Below, piece by piece: positions 32,548 through 43,800 of a DNA stretch of 64,000 nucleotides. The stretch lies in contig NZ_JBOITO010000031.1 in assembly GCF_050717635.1 (NCBI RefSeq), positions 62,001 to 126,000 on the forward strand, given 5' to 3'. The DNA comes from Clostridium_AD sp050717635 (lineage in GTDB: Bacteria; Bacillota; Clostridia; Clostridiales; Clostridiaceae). The first letter of the stretch is position 1, and every line of letters begins with the position of its first letter. A program made the position numbers and the translations under genes. The notes under the pieces were generated by a model. It ran no database searches and was not told the origin of the DNA. It saw nothing but the letters and a program-made list of their open reading frames with translations.

Positions 32548-33684
32548 ATGATATATTTAGATAACGCAGCAACTAGTTTTCCTAAACCAAATCAAGTTTA
32601 CGACGAGATAATTAATTGCATGAAAAATTATTGTGCAAATCCAGGGCGAAGCTCTCATAATATGGCTATTGAAAGTGATATGAAAATTATGGAAGCAAGA
32701 GAATCAATAGCTAGACTTTTTAACATTGAAAATCCACTAAATATTATCTTTACAAAAAATGCTACTGAAGCACTTAACATTGGAATAAAAGGCTTACTGA
32801 AAAGTGGAGATCATGTTATAAGTACTTGTATTGAACACAATTCCGTGCTGAGACCATTAAATACAATGAGTAAAAATAATGTTGAAGTTACCTTTTTAAA
32901 TATAAGTAAGGACGGATATTTAGATATTGATGAGTTAAAAAAATATATAAAACTAGAAACAAAGGCTATAATCATAAATCATGCTTCAAACGTTTTAGGA
33001 ACTGTACAAGATATTAATGCTATAGGACATATAGCAAAAGATCATGGTATAATATTCATGGTGGACGCATCACAAAGTGCTGGAAATATCAAAATAGACG
33101 TTACAGCCGATAATATAGACATTATGGCCTTTCCTGGTCATAAAAGTCTCTTAGGGCCTCAAGGTACTGGAGGTTTGTATGTTAATGGCGCTATTAATCT
33201 CAATAAATATACTGAGGGTGGCACCGGAAGTAACTCAAATTCAATGGAACAACCCGACTTCTTACCCGATAAGTTCGAAAGTGGTACACTAAATACACCT
33301 GGACTTGTAGGTCTATGCGAGGGTGTGAAATTTATAGAAAAAACAGGAGTTGAATCCATTCATAATCATGAAATGAGTTTATTACAATGCTTATTCGAGG
33401 AGTTAAATAAATTGAGATTCATTAAAATTTACGGACCAAACAATTGTAAAAATAGATGTAGTGTAGTTTCATTAAATATTGAAGGATTTGAAAGTTCTGA
33501 AGTAGGTTATCTTTTGAATGAACATGGTATAGCTGTAAGAACAGGATACCATTGTGCTCCATTAATTCACAGTATAATAAATACAAAAAATATGGGAACA
33601 GTTAGAATTAGTCCAGGTTACTTTAATACTTTTAGTGATATATACGCTTTAGTAGCTTCAATTAAATACATCTATAATAGTTAA
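32548..33684 (+). CDS. cysteine desulfurase family protein (EF2568-like subgroup)
   Basis: 378 residues from the ATG at 32,548, five bases after GGGAGG; the frame is open from 32,506 but without a ribosome site. Class V aminotransferase fold: MIYLDNAATSFPKP, NATEALNIGIKG, IEHNSVLRP, VDASQSAGN, and the PLP lysine in FPGHKSLLGPQG. The catalytic Cys lies in RTGYHCAPLIH. These motifs, and the short loop around Cys, fit the SufS-like subgroup seen near SelD/YedF/DUF3343 genes rather than housekeeping IscS. It would release sulfur (or selenium) from cysteine as persulfide. It stands alone between spore-surface genes, which is unusual. CATATTTTA near 32,454 is a possible sigma-K -10 with no -35. Confidence 0.85.
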   Translation: MIYLDNAATSFPKPNQVYDEIINCMKNYCANPGRSSHNMAIESDMKIMEARESIARLFNIENPLNIIFTKNATEALNIGIKGLLKSGDHVISTCIEHNSVLRPLNTMSKNNVEVTFLNISKDGYLDIDELKKYIKLETKAIIINHASNVLGTVQDINAIGHIAKDHGIIFMVDASQSAGNIKIDVTADNIDIMAFPGHKSLLGPQGTGGLYVNGAINLNKYTEGGTGSNSNSMEQPDFLPDKFESGTLNTPGLVGLCEGVKFIEKTGVESIHNHEMSLLQCLFEELNKLRFIKIYGPNNCKNRCSVVSLNIEGFESSEVGYLLNEHGIAVRTGYHCAPLIHSIINTKNMGTVRISPGYFNTFSDIYALVASIKYIYNS

Positions 33685-33716
33685 TAAAGCATGGGTTATC
33701 TCTCCCATGCTTTATT
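33683..33716. terminator. bidirectional terminator between convergent genes
   Basis: Perfect 13-bp arms (AATAAAGCATGGG and complement) with an 8-base loop and T-rich ends on both strands. Confidence 0.9.
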
Positions 33717-33718
33717 AT

Positions 33719-35290
33719 TTATTGTTGCCCAAATAACTTTTTAAATAACGAGGTATTTTTTTCATTTGTCATTTCAACTATTTCATCTTCACGAAGACCA
33801 ATTTTTGAATTCAAGCCTTCAATAATCCTATTTAAATTTGTTATCATTATTTTATATCCATCAATTTCATTTTGCATTGCAGCATTTTTTGTAATTTGAC
33901 CTTCAGCATTGTTATTATTATTTTTACTTAATTCCATTAACTCTGCTTCCTTTTGGATCATTATTTTCTCTAATTCATGAATTTGCGTTTCCTTTGAGAT
34001 CAGTGTTTCTTGCAGTAAACTTATATCCTTATATAGCTGTGATTTCTGGTCTTCTTCTTGAAGATAATTTTTTTCCAAAATACTTATTTTATTATTAAGT
34101 AAAACTACTTTATTTTTTTCTTCCTTAATAATGTAATTTAATTGATTAATTAATTGATCCTTTTTTATCAACTTAATTTCTATGCTTGCCACATTTTCTT
34201 CAGTATTGCTTGGAATACTTTCCTGTACAGTATTAGTGTTAAAATGGTTACTTAATTTGTTTTGCTCTGCCAAAGTATGTTTGTAATTAAAAAAGTTGTT
34301 TGGAAGAATTGTTAAAACTCCTCCATCTTGCACATATAATTCATTTGAAATGCATTGCCTATCTGCCAATATCTCAATAAATGCTGATTTTATAATATTT
34401 ATAGATTTTAGGCCTTCACTTTTTATTGGACTAATGCTATCACCCATACCACTCGTATAATAAGTATAAATACAATTATTGGAAATCCAAAAACCATAGG
34501 TGATATTACCTTCTTTAAAAAACGCGCAGGAAGTCAAATTATTGCTTTCAGATATCTTTGTATGCTCAGGGTTTGATATATAATTTCTAACATTATATAG
34601 TGCACTAGTTTGACCATTATTTTTAATATATAAAATATTAAGTTTATTATTAACTGAGCATAAGGAATAATCAATATAAGGAGAAATATTTTTATCTACA
34701 TTAAAAAATTTAGACCAGTTGGCACTACTGTGATTAAGAATTTTATAACCTAATTCATATTTATTAACAAGCTTTTGATACATAATACAAATAGTATTAT
34801 CCTCTAGTGCGTGTACTACAAATTGATTAACATGATTAACATTTGTAGTATCAATAAGAACTGGCGACGAAACCACCAGATCTTTATTTAAAGTTAATGT
34901 CTGATAAAACAGTGTTCTAATATTATCATGTGACTGTAATATGCTGTAAAAAATTTGGATTTTTCCAGAGACATACATAGTTTTAAAGTGTATATCACTT
35001 ACACTATTAACCTTCTTATGAAGAATAGAGTGTTCTGTCCATTCATTCCCGGAATAAACTTTTAAAAGTAAATTACCAGAAGATGATTGATAAATAATAC
35101 ATATCCTGTTGTCTGGCAATATAAGCGCAGAAAATGACTTTGAGGCATTTTTTACTAATATATTGTAGTTAGTCCATGAATTCTTTTCAAACGTTCTATA
35201 TATTATCCCAAAATTATCTTTGAATGTAAAATTCCAAAGAGTTCCATCTGTCTGCTTAATTATATAAAAATTCTTTGATTCTAACACCAC
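33719..35290 (-). CDS. predicted beta-propeller plus coiled-coil protein
   Basis: 523 residues, same plan as the 4,175-5,551 product. Residues about 1-310 are repeated beta units (YRTFEKNSWTNYNILV, DNRICIIYQSSSGNLLLKVY, GNEWTEHSILHKK, DNTICIMYQKL), like sialidase or fucolectin-type propeller blades. Residues about 365-515 are a long coiled coil (ISILEKNYLQEEDQKSQLYK and onward). There is no signal peptide or Cys motif. The start is GTG at 35,288-35,290 with AAGGAG six bases upstream; a second GTG follows directly. No close sigma-K-type promoter is visible. Possible spore-coat scaffold or lectin; the function is not known. Confidence 0.65.
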   Translation of the reverse strand: MVLESKNFYIIKQTDGTLWNFTFKDNFGIIYRTFEKNSWTNYNILVKNASKSFSALILPDNRICIIYQSSSGNLLLKVYSGNEWTEHSILHKKVNSVSDIHFKTMYVSGKIQIFYSILQSHDNIRTLFYQTLTLNKDLVVSSPVLIDTTNVNHVNQFVVHALEDNTICIMYQKLVNKYELGYKILNHSSANWSKFFNVDKNISPYIDYSLCSVNNKLNILYIKNNGQTSALYNVRNYISNPEHTKISESNNLTSCAFFKEGNITYGFWISNNCIYTYYTSGMGDSISPIKSEGLKSINIIKSAFIEILADRQCISNELYVQDGGVLTILPNNFFNYKHTLAEQNKLSNHFNTNTVQESIPSNTEENVASIEIKLIKKDQLINQLNYIIKEEKNKVVLLNNKISILEKNYLQEEDQKSQLYKDISLLQETLISKETQIHELEKIMIQKEAELMELSKNNNNNAEGQITKNAAMQNEIDGYKIMITNLNRIIEGLNSKIGLREDEIVEMTNEKNTSLFKKLFGQQ

Positions 35291-35385
35291 AAACCACTCC
35301 TTATATACTAATTCCTATTTATAAGTTTATTCGAGGTCAACACCTTTTATGAGTTAAAATACTGATTTTTTTCTTTTTATTCAGT

Positions 35386-35412
35386 ACATCTTTTTTAAAA
35401 ATACATACTATG
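35386..35412 (+). promoter_or_regulatory. sigma-K-like promoter, first Cys-containing paralogue
   Basis: AC, 16 bases, CATACTATG; identical -10 and spacing to the site at 36,453-36,479. Confidence 0.6.
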
Positions 35413-35466
35413 ATAGTGAAAAGAATTACTTATAGTAATGATTATTTTTATAGAGGAGGATATTGT

Positions 35467-36345
35467 ATGGAAGGAAATTTAGAACGCAGTTATGTTGAGC
35501 CAAAACAAGTACTTTCTGAAGAATGTATTATTGCGTCAAAAATATACGGAAAATGCAGACAACAAGACTGCTTAAGACCCGATTTTGTATTACCAGAACC
35601 CGGTGTGGAGTCAATTCCTATTGCCGGATCCAGATCAGGAGAAGTTGCTAATATTATATCTATAGGAGGGACAGTTTTAACTACACCTATAACCCCTAAC
35701 AGTTTAATATCATTTCCCCAAAATTTAGTTAACTATGGAAAAATAGTTAATGGAGGTGTCATAATTTCTGGGATTGAACTACTACCTCCTGAAAAACAGG
35801 AACATCTTTTTTCATCCGAAGGCTACTGGAAAGTTACAATCGTATACCAGTTCTCTTACAAATTACAATTGATAGGATATGCAGGAACACCTTTAGTAAT
35901 AGGATTATCAACAGATCCACCTGGACCAATACCAACAAAAGATTACATTTGTGCTTATAGCGAGTACGAAAAACAGATTATTTTATTTGGTGGAATTGGA
36001 AACTCAGATATTTATCTTGCCAGTACACTATATTCAAATAACGGACCGTACAATTACCAAAACGCACCTTATGTAGATGTTCAAGCTAAAGCAGTTCCTT
36101 TAGCTGTAAACCTTGGAATTTATGTTGATCCATGTTCAGAACAGTTTCCATGTCCAGATAATACTATAGGCGTTACTATCGGACTCTTCACAATAATTAA
36201 ACTTTTTAGGCTTGTTAACATTACAGTTCAAAGTGAAGGAAATTGTGATATACCTCTTTGTGATCCAATATTACCTGGTGATCCATGCTCATTCTTTAAT
36301 GAAATTCCATTCCCATTTGATGATTTTGACCCACCAACTATTTAA
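35467..36345 (+). CDS. Cys-containing spore-surface protein, paralogue 1
   Basis: 292 residues from the ATG at 35,467 (GAGGAGG seven bases upstream; the frame opens earlier, at 35,410, but over the promoter). It is a close paralogue of the next gene. Conserved Cys blocks: EECIIASKIYGKCRQQDCL near the N terminus, one Cys in KDYICAY, a DPC/FPCPDN pair, and GNCDIPLCDPILPGDPC near the end, nine Cys in all. The centre is beta-rich (VTIVYQFSYKLQLIGYAGTP) and the tail is acidic and proline-rich (FPFDDFDPP). There is no signal peptide. Cys-rich proteins of this size build the crystalline exosporium basal layer in other clostridia (CsxA-type); likeness to those is a guess from size, Cys content and context. 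Confidence 0.7.
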   Translation: MEGNLERSYVEPKQVLSEECIIASKIYGKCRQQDCLRPDFVLPEPGVESIPIAGSRSGEVANIISIGGTVLTTPITPNSLISFPQNLVNYGKIVNGGVIISGIELLPPEKQEHLFSSEGYWKVTIVYQFSYKLQLIGYAGTPLVIGLSTDPPGPIPTKDYICAYSEYEKQIILFGGIGNSDIYLASTLYSNNGPYNYQNAPYVDVQAKAVPLAVNLGIYVDPCSEQFPCPDNTIGVTIGLFTIIKLFRLVNITVQSEGNCDIPLCDPILPGDPCSFFNEIPFPFDDFDPPTI

Positions 36346-36371
36346 GCATTAATTTTTTAGGTTATTTGAAA

Positions 36372-36418
36372 AATAAGTAAGAACGTATGGAACTAACTCT
36401 CATACTTTCTTACTTATT
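36372..36418. terminator. stem-loop terminator after paralogue 1
   Basis: AATAAGTAAGAA-c-GTATG and CATAC-t-TTCTTACTTATT arms with one mismatch and an 11-base loop. Confidence 0.75.
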
Positions 36419-36452
36419 ATTAATCTGGAATATTTTCTTTTATTTTGTTTGC

Positions 36453-36479
36453 ACAAAATTTCATGCAATACATACTATG
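36453..36479 (+). promoter_or_regulatory. sigma-K-like promoter, second Cys-containing paralogue
   Basis: AC at 36,453, 16 bases, CATACTATG at 36,471-36,479. Confidence 0.6.
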
Positions 36480-36537
36480 GTAATGTAAAGACTTACTTAC
36501 TTGCAATAATAAATATTTTTATAGAGGAGGATAATAT

Positions 36538-37422
36538 ATGGAAGAAAATTTAGATTATGTTTGCCCAGCACCAACCCCACAGCAGTTACTTTCTGAGGAA
36601 TGCATCATCGCATCAAAGGTATATGGAAAATGTAGGCAACAAGACTGTCTAAGACCTGACTTTTTAGAACCTGAACCAGGAGTAGACTCAATTCCTATTC
36701 AAGCGTCCAGATCAGGAGAAACTGCAGATATTATATCTATTGGAGGAACAGTTTTAACTACACCTATAGCTCCAAATGGTCTACTAATATTACCACAGAG
36801 TCTTGTTAAATATGGTAAAATAATTGATAATAGCGTTATAGTTTCAGAAATACAAATACCACCACCTGATGAAGAACAAACTCTTTTTACATCCGATGGC
36901 TACTGGAAAATTACAATAAGATATCAATTTACTTATAGATTACAATTAATAGGGTATGACGGAACACCTCTAGTAATTGGATTGTCAACAGATCCACCTG
37001 GACCAATACCAACAAAAGATTTTATTTGTGCTTACAGTGAATATGAAAAACAAATAATTCTATTTGGTGGAATTGGAAGTCCAAATGTTTATCTAGCTAG
37101 TACATTATTTGCAAATAATGGACCATATGCATACCAAAATGCACCTTATGTTAATGTTCAGGCTAAAGCATCTCCATTAGCAGTATCCATTGGAACTTAT
37201 GTAGATCCATGTGTAGAGCAATTCCCTTGTCCAGATAACATTATAGGAGTTACAATTGGTTTATTTACAATTATTAAACTATTTAGACTAGTTAATTTAA
37301 CAGTTCTAACTTCCGGAAATTGCGATATACCTCTATGTGACCCAATATTACCTGGAGACCCATGTTCATTCTTCAATGAAATTCCATTCCCATTTGATGA
37401 TTTTGACCCACCAACTGTTTAA
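36538..37422 (+). CDS. Cys-containing spore-surface protein, paralogue 2
   Basis: 294 residues, tandem duplicate of the preceding gene with the same promoter, ribosome site (GAGGAGG) and Cys pattern, plus one more Cys in YVCPAPTP near the N terminus. The stretch STDPPGPIPTKD and the C-terminal third are nearly identical in the two proteins, while the segment around residues 85-125 differs most. It is separately transcribed: own promoter and a terminator on each side. Probable structural protein of the spore coat or exosporium, cross-linked through disulfides; not experimentally grounded here. Confidence 0.7.
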   Translation: MEENLDYVCPAPTPQQLLSEECIIASKVYGKCRQQDCLRPDFLEPEPGVDSIPIQASRSGETADIISIGGTVLTTPIAPNGLLILPQSLVKYGKIIDNSVIVSEIQIPPPDEEQTLFTSDGYWKITIRYQFTYRLQLIGYDGTPLVIGLSTDPPGPIPTKDFICAYSEYEKQIILFGGIGSPNVYLASTLFANNGPYAYQNAPYVNVQAKASPLAVSIGTYVDPCVEQFPCPDNIIGVTIGLFTIIKLFRLVNLTVLTSGNCDIPLCDPILPGDPCSFFNEIPFPFDDFDPPTV

Positions 37423-37456
37423 ACACTTTTTATAGGATTTACATCCTAATGATATT

Positions 37457-37493
37457 AAAGAGGGGCTATTTTAAAATAAATAGCCTCTTTTTA
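37457..37493 (+). terminator. intrinsic terminator after paralogue 2
   Basis: AAAGAGGGGCTATTT and AAATAGCCTCTTT arms (two-base bulge) followed by TTTATATT. Confidence 0.85.
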
Positions 37494-37540
37494 TATTATA
37501 TTTACAGCTTTTACAATTTTCTATATAACTAAGCTATCGC

Positions 37541-37566
37541 ACTTTTATATCAGTTATCATATACTA
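37541..37566 (+). promoter_or_regulatory. sigma-K-like promoter for the DUF3343-DUF11 gene pair
   Basis: AC, 15 bases, CATATACTA, a full -10 match, 37 bases before the DUF3343 start. Confidence 0.55.
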
Positions 37567-37602
37567 TACTAAATTTATAATTAAGAAAGGAGCTATATCC
37601 TT

Positions 37603-37863
37603 ATGGAGGAGTTTTATATAATAGTCTTAAATTCTTCTAGTATTAGTGTCCATTTATTTAAACTATTAAAAGATAAAAAATTAGATGTAGCCATAATGTC
37701 AACGCCCTGTACAATAAGCGCAGGCTGTTCACGATCTATTAAAGTAAAAGAAAACGACATTGAAATTGTAAAACAAGACATAATAAATAATAAAATTAAT
37801 ATAAAGGGAATATATAAAAAGATTTATAGAGGACGTGTATTTTTTTACCTAAAGGTTCAATAA
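37603..37863 (+). CDS. DUF3343 (putative Se/S carrier-like) protein
   Basis: 86 residues. The opening EFYIIVLNSSSISVHLFKLL, the middle IMSTPCTISAGCSRSIKVKE with two Cys, and the following ENDIEIVKQDI helix fit the DUF3343 family, small proteins proposed to carry sulfur or selenium. It is 27 bases upstream of the giant DUF11 gene and shares its promoter. AAAGGAGC lies somewhat far (11 bases) from the ATG. The presence of a cysteine desulfurase-like gene 4 kb away suggests the two work together, as their relatives do elsewhere. There is no selD or yedF in the window. Confidence 0.8.
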   Translation: MEEFYIIVLNSSSISVHLFKLLKDKKLDVAIMSTPCTISAGCSRSIKVKENDIEIVKQDIINNKINIKGIYKKIYRGRVFFYLKVQ

Positions 37864-37890
37864 ATGAAAATAATAAAATGAGGTGATCAT

Positions 37891-40800
37891 ATGCCTATAT
37901 CTACTTCAGACTTTACTGCCAGTATATCCCCAAACCCAATAAGCGTAGTTATTGGAATGACTAGCAATATAAATTTATCCTTTTCTAACACAAGCTTAAT
38001 CGAAAGAGGTTATAATTTAACAACAGTTTTAACTCTTCCTGATGGTGTCTCCTATTCAGGAGGACTTATTCCCCCAACATCTATTGTTGATGGACCCGGT
38101 GGAACCCTTATCCTTACATGGATTAATATAAAAGATTTGGCACCTAATGAGATTGGATACATCCTTGGAGTTACTTTAAAAGCAGATGAATATTTTAGAG
38201 TTAGTGGGCTTCCAGTACCTTTTGATATACCACTTGTAAGCGTTGACCTTGAAGGAACAGTGGATACTCTTCCAAGGGGTAATGATGACCCTGGGAACGT
38301 CAAAATAACTAAAAATGATTCTGCTAATTTTATACCACTTAGATATAGTCTTACAAAATCCGCTCCCGGTAAAATACCAAAAGGTGCAGGGCTTTTAATT
38401 CCTCCAACATCTCCCCTTTGGCCTTATCAATATACATTAACAATTATGAATAATAGTTTGCTACCTTCTACAGTTACTTTAATTGATAACCTTCCAAATG
38501 GAGTAAGATATCTTGGAGGACTTTCAGTAGTTGGACCAGACAGTGTGACACTTTCTACTCCTACAGTGACTATTCCTTCTATAGGTCCTGGATGTCAAAA
38601 TTTTGTAACTATAGATTGGGGTTCTGTACTATTATCACCGTCTAGTGAAAATATAATTGTATTTAATGCAGCTGTCTGGGATAACTATACAGTTGGCTGT
38701 GTTGAGAACAGTGGATCTAAAATCCCTCATATGGCCGCACTTCAGAATGTTTCCACGTTAAACGGCTTGTCAGGACCAGTTCAAGGTATAGCTACCACTA
38801 ATGCCATGGATACAACTATAGATAAAAGCGCAAGTCCCTCACCTGTTACAGATGTAGCTGTGACCAATAATTATACATTGACCTATAGAATTAACCAATA
38901 TGATAATGTAGAAAATGTTATTATAACAGATACCATAAGTGATGGTCAGACTTATAATGTAGGCTCTGCGTCTTTAATACCTGTTAATCCAAATCCACCA
39001 AGAAATATTGATGGTACAACAACCTTATCCTGGAACCTAGGAACACTAACTACTGGTACAACTGGTAGTATTACTTTTGATACTACAACAAGCACTAATT
39101 ACTTCTCAGGAGAGCCTGTTGTTGCTGCAGATGGACTAAGCAACGATGTTATTATTAATGGAATAAATCAGACCACTTTAACACCTACACCGGATAGTTC
39201 TAGTGCAAGTTTAGAAATAATCGTATCAAGTATTGTAAAAGAATTAATTGGCTATTTTTACAAAGATGGAAGCCCAAAAACAATTAATGTTGCTGCTCCC
39301 TACGACCGAGTAGAATTTAAAATCACTTATAGTGCTGTAGGAATAACTGCTGAGCAACGAGATATCGAAATAGACGAATATGCACCACCAAATATGGGAC
39401 CACTGACTGCTTTACTCCCTGTAACCTATGGAGGAACCCTTGGAACTGGGCCTTTCCCACTAGTTACTGTAGCACCAAACGGATTAAGATGGACCTTAGG
39501 CACAGTGCCTGGTAACACTTTGTGGACTGCTGATTTTACTATTCCTGTTCAAAATATAGATTTTGTAGGTACAAGTAACAACCTTGCTAAGCTTGCAGGT
39601 ATCAATACAGATGGATTTGCTTATAGCCGTCGCGATCAAGTGGAGGTAGACTTTGGTCATCCAAATATAACCTTTGCTAAAACAGTTGCCGGTCCTGATG
39701 TAAATGCTATAAAGGCTGGCGAAACCTATACCTATTCAATTACAATATCAAATCCACAAAACTTAGAAGGCAATGTAACAGATGCTTTTGAGATGGATTT
39801 AACAGATATAATACCTACTGGGCTTACCTATACAGGTACCTCAAGTGTTACAGGAACAGGAACTTTTACTACACCTGTGTTTGTAGGTCAAAATGTATCC
39901 ATGACAATCCTTAAACTTGCTCCTGATGAAAGTTTAACTTTAAACTATGATGTATTGATTACGCCTCTTGTTGCTAGTGGGCAAAGTTACATCAATAGTG
40001 CGGAACTTCCAAGACCTTATTCACAACCTGATAGATCATACCAATTTCCAGGTTTACCTTTTACAGATTCCACTACACTAAAAGCTTTAGGAGTTACAAT
40101 GACAAAATTAGTATCTCCCCCATCTGCTAAAATAGGAGACTCAGTGACTTATTTACTTCAGGTAACAGTCCCTCTTGGCACTACTGCTTATAACGTTCAA
40201 GTTGTAGATACCTTTCCTATCGCTACACAAACCTATTTAGGAAATGCTACTGTGGATGGAAATCCTGTATTACCACTTGTTGCTTTAGGTACTGTAACCT
40301 TTCCTACCATACCTTCTGTTGATGCAACAGCTGCAGCTGTTACTATACTTTATGCTTTTGATGTAAGAGTTGTAAATGGAACTCAAGTTCCGCCTTATAT
40401 TGAAAATCAGACTGATAATGCCACTGTAAATTGGGATCTTGATAATATAGGAACTCCTGCTGTACCTTTTAGTACTTCAGCTATTCTTCAAGTAAGAACT
40501 CCAAACCTTGTTGGAACAAAACAGCAAAGGAACGCCACAACTGGAGGTACTTTTACATCTGGAAATGTAAACTATAGTATAGGTGATATTATTGAGTACA
40601 GGATTACTTTAAATAACACTGGAGCTGAAGCTGCTTATAATTCAGTTTTAACCGATATACTAAATCCACTATTATCCTTTGTGCCAGGCTTTATTACTAT
40701 CCCTGTCGGTACAACGGCATCTTTCGCACCAAATACTGTTACCTGGAATATACCGCTTCTACTAGCAGGTAATAATACTACAATTTTATTTGGTGTAACT

Positions 40801-43800
40801 ACACTAGCTGGAATAGGGTCTGATGGTAGAATTACAGATACTGCTTCTTTTATATATACTACTAACGATAATGGATTTGAAGTAAGCTATGGACCAACAA
40901 ATACAAACACTGTGACACTTATTGCTCCAACTGTAACTATTTCAAAAATTGCATCAATTACACAGGGAGAAATAGGAGACGATATTACCTATACAATTAC
41001 CTATACAGTTCCAAATGGAACTATAGCATATAGCCCTATAATAACCGATACACTACCAGTTGGGCAAACCTATATTGGACCAGCCACAAGGCAAGATACC
41101 GCAGGACCAATAGTCCCAGTAGTGCCAGGTGTTGTAGGACAAATAATAACTTTTCCAACTGATCCTGATATAAATGCAAATGCAGGAACCCGAACACTTG
41201 TATATACTTTTGTGGCAAGAATAACTAGTGCCACCCATAATCCTCCTTTCCAGGAAACTCAAACAAATACAACTAATATTAACTGGGGACGCACCCCAGT
41301 TGGAAACAGAGTAAATAGAGCATCAAGTGTTAGTATTACTGCAAGGACACCTAACATTATTATTTTAAAAGAGCAGAGAAATGTTACAACTGGGGGAAGC
41401 TATACCACATCAAATATTTCTGGAATTCCAACAGATGTTATTTATTACAGATTTACAATAAATTCTAATGGAGCTTCACCTGCTTTTAATATAAATTTGA
41501 GTGATATACTAAGTAGTAAAATTTCGTTTATTTCAGCTATATCCGGTCCTACGGTAGGCATAATTACGCCTCCACCACCAGGACCAGGTGGAACTTTAAC
41601 TTGGAATATACCTCAGCTAAACAATGGTTCTAGTGCAGTTTACGAATTCCAAATAGCTATAAATAGCGGCACTGGTGCTGGTGATAATATACCTGATATT
41701 GCAACCTCAACCTATGATTCTAATGATGTAAATCCAATAACCTATAACCAAAATTCAAATCAGGTAGTTATAGATATACCTTTAATTAATTTCGCAAAAA
41801 CTTCTCCTACTAGCGTAGCAGCAATAGGAAGTACAATAAACTATACTTTAACCGTAACAATTCCAAATGGAGTTGCCGTAAACAATTTATCTTTTACAGA
41901 TGTTATCCCTGCTGGTCAAAATTATGTACCAGGAACTTTTGCAGGAATTCCTCCAGCACTGGGAGTACTAATTCCAACACCAAATCAGTTAATTTATACT
42001 GATAATTTGCCATCTAGAGTTGGACCATTAGTTCTAATATATACTTTTGATACAATTGTAATTAGTGGTGTTACAGTACCACCATATACTCAAAATCAAC
42101 GAAATATAGCGGATGTAACATGGGATATTACGCCACTAGGACCTAGTGCAACTGTATCTGATTTTCATGATGTAGAAATACGTACACCATTTATTGTTGC
42201 ATTAAAGGAGCAGCGGAATGTAACTACTGGCGGTAGCTTTACTACAGCTCCACTTTTAGGTGTAGCAACTACTGATATAGTTGAGTACAGAATAACCCTT
42301 ACAAATAATGGAGCAGGAGCTGCCTATAATGTAGTTACTACAGATATTTTAGATCCAGCTCTAACTTATAGTGGTTTAACAAGTGTATCTGCTGGAATAG
42401 TAACACCTCCTCCTCCTAATGTTAATTGGACAATTAACCCTGGCCTAATTATCCCAGGTGGATCTGAAGCTCTTGTGTTCCAAGTTCAAGCAAATGCAGG
42501 ATATGCACCTGGTACACAAGTAATTGATCAAACTTCAACACTATATGATACTCTTGATGTAAACCCTACAACATTAGGACCTGTATTATCTAACCAGGTA
42601 GCCTTTAACTTCAATAATCTCGAGATTGCAAAGACCGTAGATAAAAATGCATTATTTATTGGTGATACAGTTAATTACACCGTTGCAGTGACTATTCCTT
42701 TTGGTAATATCGCATATAATATTCAACTTACAGACACATTTCCACCAGAACAGACCTATAATGATCCTAGCTTAAAAGTGGATGGGGTTGACACCATACC
42801 ACTATCAGTAAGCCCACTAGTAACGCCTTTTATTGTTGAAATCGATGCTACTTTAGCTGCAGTAACTGTAATATATACATTTTCTGCAACAGTTAACAGC
42901 ATAGCTGCAGGACCTCAACAAGCTCAAATAGATACTGCAACAGTTAGCTGGACATTAGATCCAGGCGGGCTTATTCCAGGAACGCCTCAGAGCAGTAACG
43001 CTACAGTGTTTGTTACAGATAGCGATATTAGCCTGTTAAAAACACAAAGTAATGATATAGGCGGACCATTTGTTCAAACTAATATTTCAACTTCAGTAGG
43101 AAGTATAATATACTATAAACTATCCGTTACTAACCCAGGTCCAAATACAATATTTAATGTAGTTGTTACAGATAATTTTAGTCCACTACTACAAATTAAT
43201 AGTGTTACTCATTCTGTTGGAGCTTCTATGGTAGCTTTAAACACATTAACTTGGGATATAGCATCTATTCCAGTGCTAACAACTTATGATATTATAATAG
43301 AGGTGTTAGTTTTACCTGGTGGAGGCTCAGGCAGTACAATACCCAACTTCTTTACAGCCATATTTGATGCAGTAGCTCCACCACCAGAAATTCAATATGG
43401 ACCAAGAACTTCAAACACTGTTTTAGCAGATTTACCTTCTACTCAATTTAGTAAATCCGTTTCTAAAAGCGTCGTAGAGCTTGGTGAAGTTATAACTTAT
43501 ACTTTATCAGTAATTGTGCCAAGTGGAACCATAGCCTATAATGTTATAGTTTCTGATACACTACCTGCTGGCCAGAATTATGCAGACAACGCATCTATTG
43601 GCGGAAATCCTGTTGTACCAGTGCAAGTAGGACAGCTTATAACTTTCCCATCACAAACAACTATTGATGCTACCGCCGGAGAGGTTACACTAAACTTTAC
43701 CTTTGATGCAAGAGTAGTAATGGGGAATGATTTACCTCCATATACCCAAATTCAAACTGATAATGCCAATATGACTTATGAAGTAAACCCACAAGGTGAT

